The translations under genes and the position numbers were made by a program. DNA of 64,000 nt from Polydactylus sextarius (taxonomy: Eukaryota; Chordata; Actinopteri; Polynemidae), in assembly GCA_016801845.1 (NCBI GenBank), contig CM028910.1, positions 14,972,629-15,036,628 on the forward strand, given 5' to 3'. The notes beneath the pieces were generated by a model. That model made no database searches. It was not told the origin of the DNA and saw only the letters and a program-made list of their open reading frames with translations. Below, one piece after another: positions 62,801 through 64,000 of the stretch; within the stretch, counting starts at the first letter, position 1, and each line of letters opens with the position of its first letter.

Positions 62801-64000
62801 TGTTGTCAGTTCACTCTCACCACCAGTTGTCTGAAGTCCAAGATGCTCTGCCACTGGCTGCGGAGGTTTCTGAGTGCTTCCTGTCGACTTCTGGCATGTT
62901 GGTCCAGTTTGATACACCAGTCTCTGATGTGATCTCTGGCTGCCGCCTGCATCACACACTGGAGCTCCACCTCTAGAACTGACCTGATGGCAACACAGAG
63001 AGAGCTCAATTAATAAAACACAAGCGTAGTAAATTAGTAAATAAACACGTTTTTCATTTGTCCAGAACAAATCGATCTCTTCCACTCAGCAACCAGTCAA
63101 AGGCTTCTCCTCCTAAAACAAGTTAACTCCAACTGACAACTATTGGCTATAATGTGATTAGTAACATAACTAAAGGACCCTTTAAACATTTTTGCCTTCA
63201 TGTTTCTTAATCTAAAATCTTAAAAAATGTACTGTTAATGCCAACACAAATAACTGATAACTACAGGAAATTGCTATGTTACACTATTCTTCCTAGGCAT
63301 CATGAAGTAATGTGTCTTTGGGTGTGTGGAACGCCACTACTACTGGATTAGTACAAAACAGAAAACACACTCTGATCAGTAGTGGACCCCAGTGAGTGGA
63401 CTTACAGTGCCAGGCTGTCATTGTGGAGCTCATCACCAATATGAGACACCTCATGATCAGCTTCCTTTTTACGAGCCTGCAGCTGGTTTCTGAGCTCTTG
63501 AATTCTGGAACGAGTCTGTGCCAGTTCCACTAAACTCTGCTCAACCTCTTCCCAAGCATCCTGGAAAAAAAAAAAAACAGGACCAACACAGAGGAAATGT
63601 CCTAATGTCAGAAATCACATCGACGCATCTTCTTCAGCATGAACATTCAAGATATTATATCAAAGCGTGTGACTGTTTGTGTTTAGAACCTGTAAGAGGG
63701 TCTTGACTGGCGGCAGCTCATTATCCTCTTCTGCCATCATGTCTAGAAGGTGATTGTTTTCATAGTGGAATCTGTAGTGTAGAGGCAGATGAAACATCAA
63801 AACACTGAAAGCTTTGAATCAAATAGTCATTTCAGTAATGCGGTAGTTCTTCCTTACCGCAGAGCTGTTACATCCCGGGTCACGTCCAGAGAAGACAGTT
63901 TGTCTTCTAGTTCCTTCTGTTCTCTGGAAGCTAAATACTGTAATGCTGAGAGGATGTGGTTCGGAGGATAACCAAGCAACAAGTTCTGATGCAAGAACAA
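59755..64000 (-). CDS. haus5: Haus5, augmin complex subunit 5, 5'-partial (last 10 exons)
   Basis: Subunit of the eight-protein augmin (HAUS) complex, which recruits the gamma-tubulin ring complex to spindle microtubules for branching nucleation. Exons in transcript order: >64000-63858, 63771-63690, 63560-63406, 62983-62821, 62605-62525, 62341-62196, 61758-61662, 60883-60745, 60544-60412, 59857-59755. Together they give 413 codons plus TGA, all in phase. Recognised by PPNHILSALQYLA, LIKANSTAKTEVIHLHRE, SKLLPQFEEVA and the C-terminal WWDQPAQHVLSD...FQQWLQRW, which align with human HAUS5 (633 aa) from about residue 235. The remainder is coiled-coil-like. Roughly the first third lies beyond the right edge. 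The 3' end faces the sin3b promoter about 1.5 kb away. Confidence 0.93.
60412..60544 (-). CDS. haus5: haus5 exon
   Basis: Encodes ALLSRVTEEDQKLLKSLIPR and SFGDQVKAAISYW. Ends in phase 2 in the first Trp of the WW pair; donor GTGAGG. Confidence 0.91.
60745..60883 (-). CDS. haus5: haus5 exon (coiled coil)
   Basis: Encodes APEDLCFQARSQQLELRLLH and QLHSATLQKIQKEAEML. Ends in phase 1. Consistent with the C-terminal coiled coil of HAUS5. Confidence 0.9.
61662..61758 (-). CDS. haus5: haus5 exon
   Basis: Thirty-two full codons (MQRIPASWLSIHRLWSS, NMRQSLVFPMYK). Donor GTGAGT. It corresponds to the human SFIALSHKLGLP neighbourhood with low similarity. Confidence 0.88.
62196..62341 (-). CDS. haus5: haus5 exon
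   Basis: Encodes LQEFIQSKLLPQFEEVAT, NSLRNSIAKEARQF and LLALDRRTIEG, matching the human VQRKVVPTFEAVA region. Ends in phase 2. Confidence 0.92.
62525..62605 (-). CDS. haus5: haus5 exon (LIKANSTAKT motif)
   Basis: Twenty-seven codons with LRQEQIRCLIKANSTAKTEV, the segment most similar to human HAUS5 (LIKGNSASKT). Phase 0 on both sides. Confidence 0.93.
62821..62983 (-). CDS. haus5: haus5 exon (coiled coil)
   Basis: Encodes VLEVELQCVMQAAARDHI, CIKLDQHARSRQEALRNL and QWQSILDFRQLV, aligned with the human RILHWRQLVEE part. Ends in phase 0. Confidence 0.92.
63406..63560 (-). CDS. haus5: haus5 exon (coiled coil)
   Basis: Encodes DAWEEVEQSLVELAQTRSRI and QELRNQLQARKKEADHEV, a heptad-rich coiled coil. 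Leaves in phase 2; donor GTAAGT. Confidence 0.92.
63690..63771 (-). CDS. haus5: haus5 exon
   Basis: Twenty-seven codons (FHYENNHLLDMMAEEDNELP and VKTLLQ). Phase fits on both sides. The donor GTTCTA is a poor consensus match, so this boundary is less certain than the others. Confidence 0.8.
63858..64000 (-). CDS. haus5: haus5 exon (runs off the right edge)
   Basis: Encodes QNLLLGYPPNHILSALQYL and ASREQKELEDKLSSLD, matching the HAUS5 PPGHVLAALEHLAA region. Leaves in phase 2 within an Arg codon; donor GTAAGG. Its 5' boundary is outside the window. Confidence 0.9.

Overview
This is vertebrate nuclear DNA, almost certainly from a ray-finned (probably acanthopterygian) fish. Coding sequence is split into short exons with GT-AG introns. 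CA/TG microsatellites are very abundant. Teleost-type LINE and tRNA-SINE remnants occur, and three recognisable vertebrate genes are present. Nothing bacterial, viral or CRISPR-like was seen.

Layout. (1) 1-24862: more than 24.8 kb with no coding exon I can support, read as intron 2 (or 5' flank plus intron) of xpr1. It holds microsatellites, a decayed L2-like LINE 3' end (1885-2600, minus), a tRNA-derived SINE (17045-17227) and other repeat fragments. (2) 24863-40555, plus strand: 13 exons equivalent to exons 3-15 of XPR1, the phosphate exporter. They encode most of the SPX domain and the whole EXS membrane domain. The first roughly 40 codons lie left of the window. The 3' UTR probably runs to about 44.96 kb. 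(3) 46626-58276, minus strand: a complete 19-exon sin3b gene (1,274 codons before the stop by my exon sum), tail-to-tail with xpr1. Its start codon is 1.5 kb from the next gene's stop. (4) 59755-64000, minus strand: the last 10 exons of haus5 (augmin subunit 5); its 5' part lies beyond the right edge. haus5 and sin3b are in tandem on the same strand.

All exon joins given here keep the reading frame by hand-checked phase. The three genes have unrelated jobs: phosphate export, chromatin corepression and spindle microtubule branching. Nothing suggests a shared operon-like function. I found no convincing new biological system. The points most worth a second look are the xpr1-sin3b-haus5 gene order, microsatellites sitting in splice-acceptor regions of xpr1, a 53-bp element duplicated next to TG tracts, a low-complexity insert in Sin3b, and several perfect palindromes.
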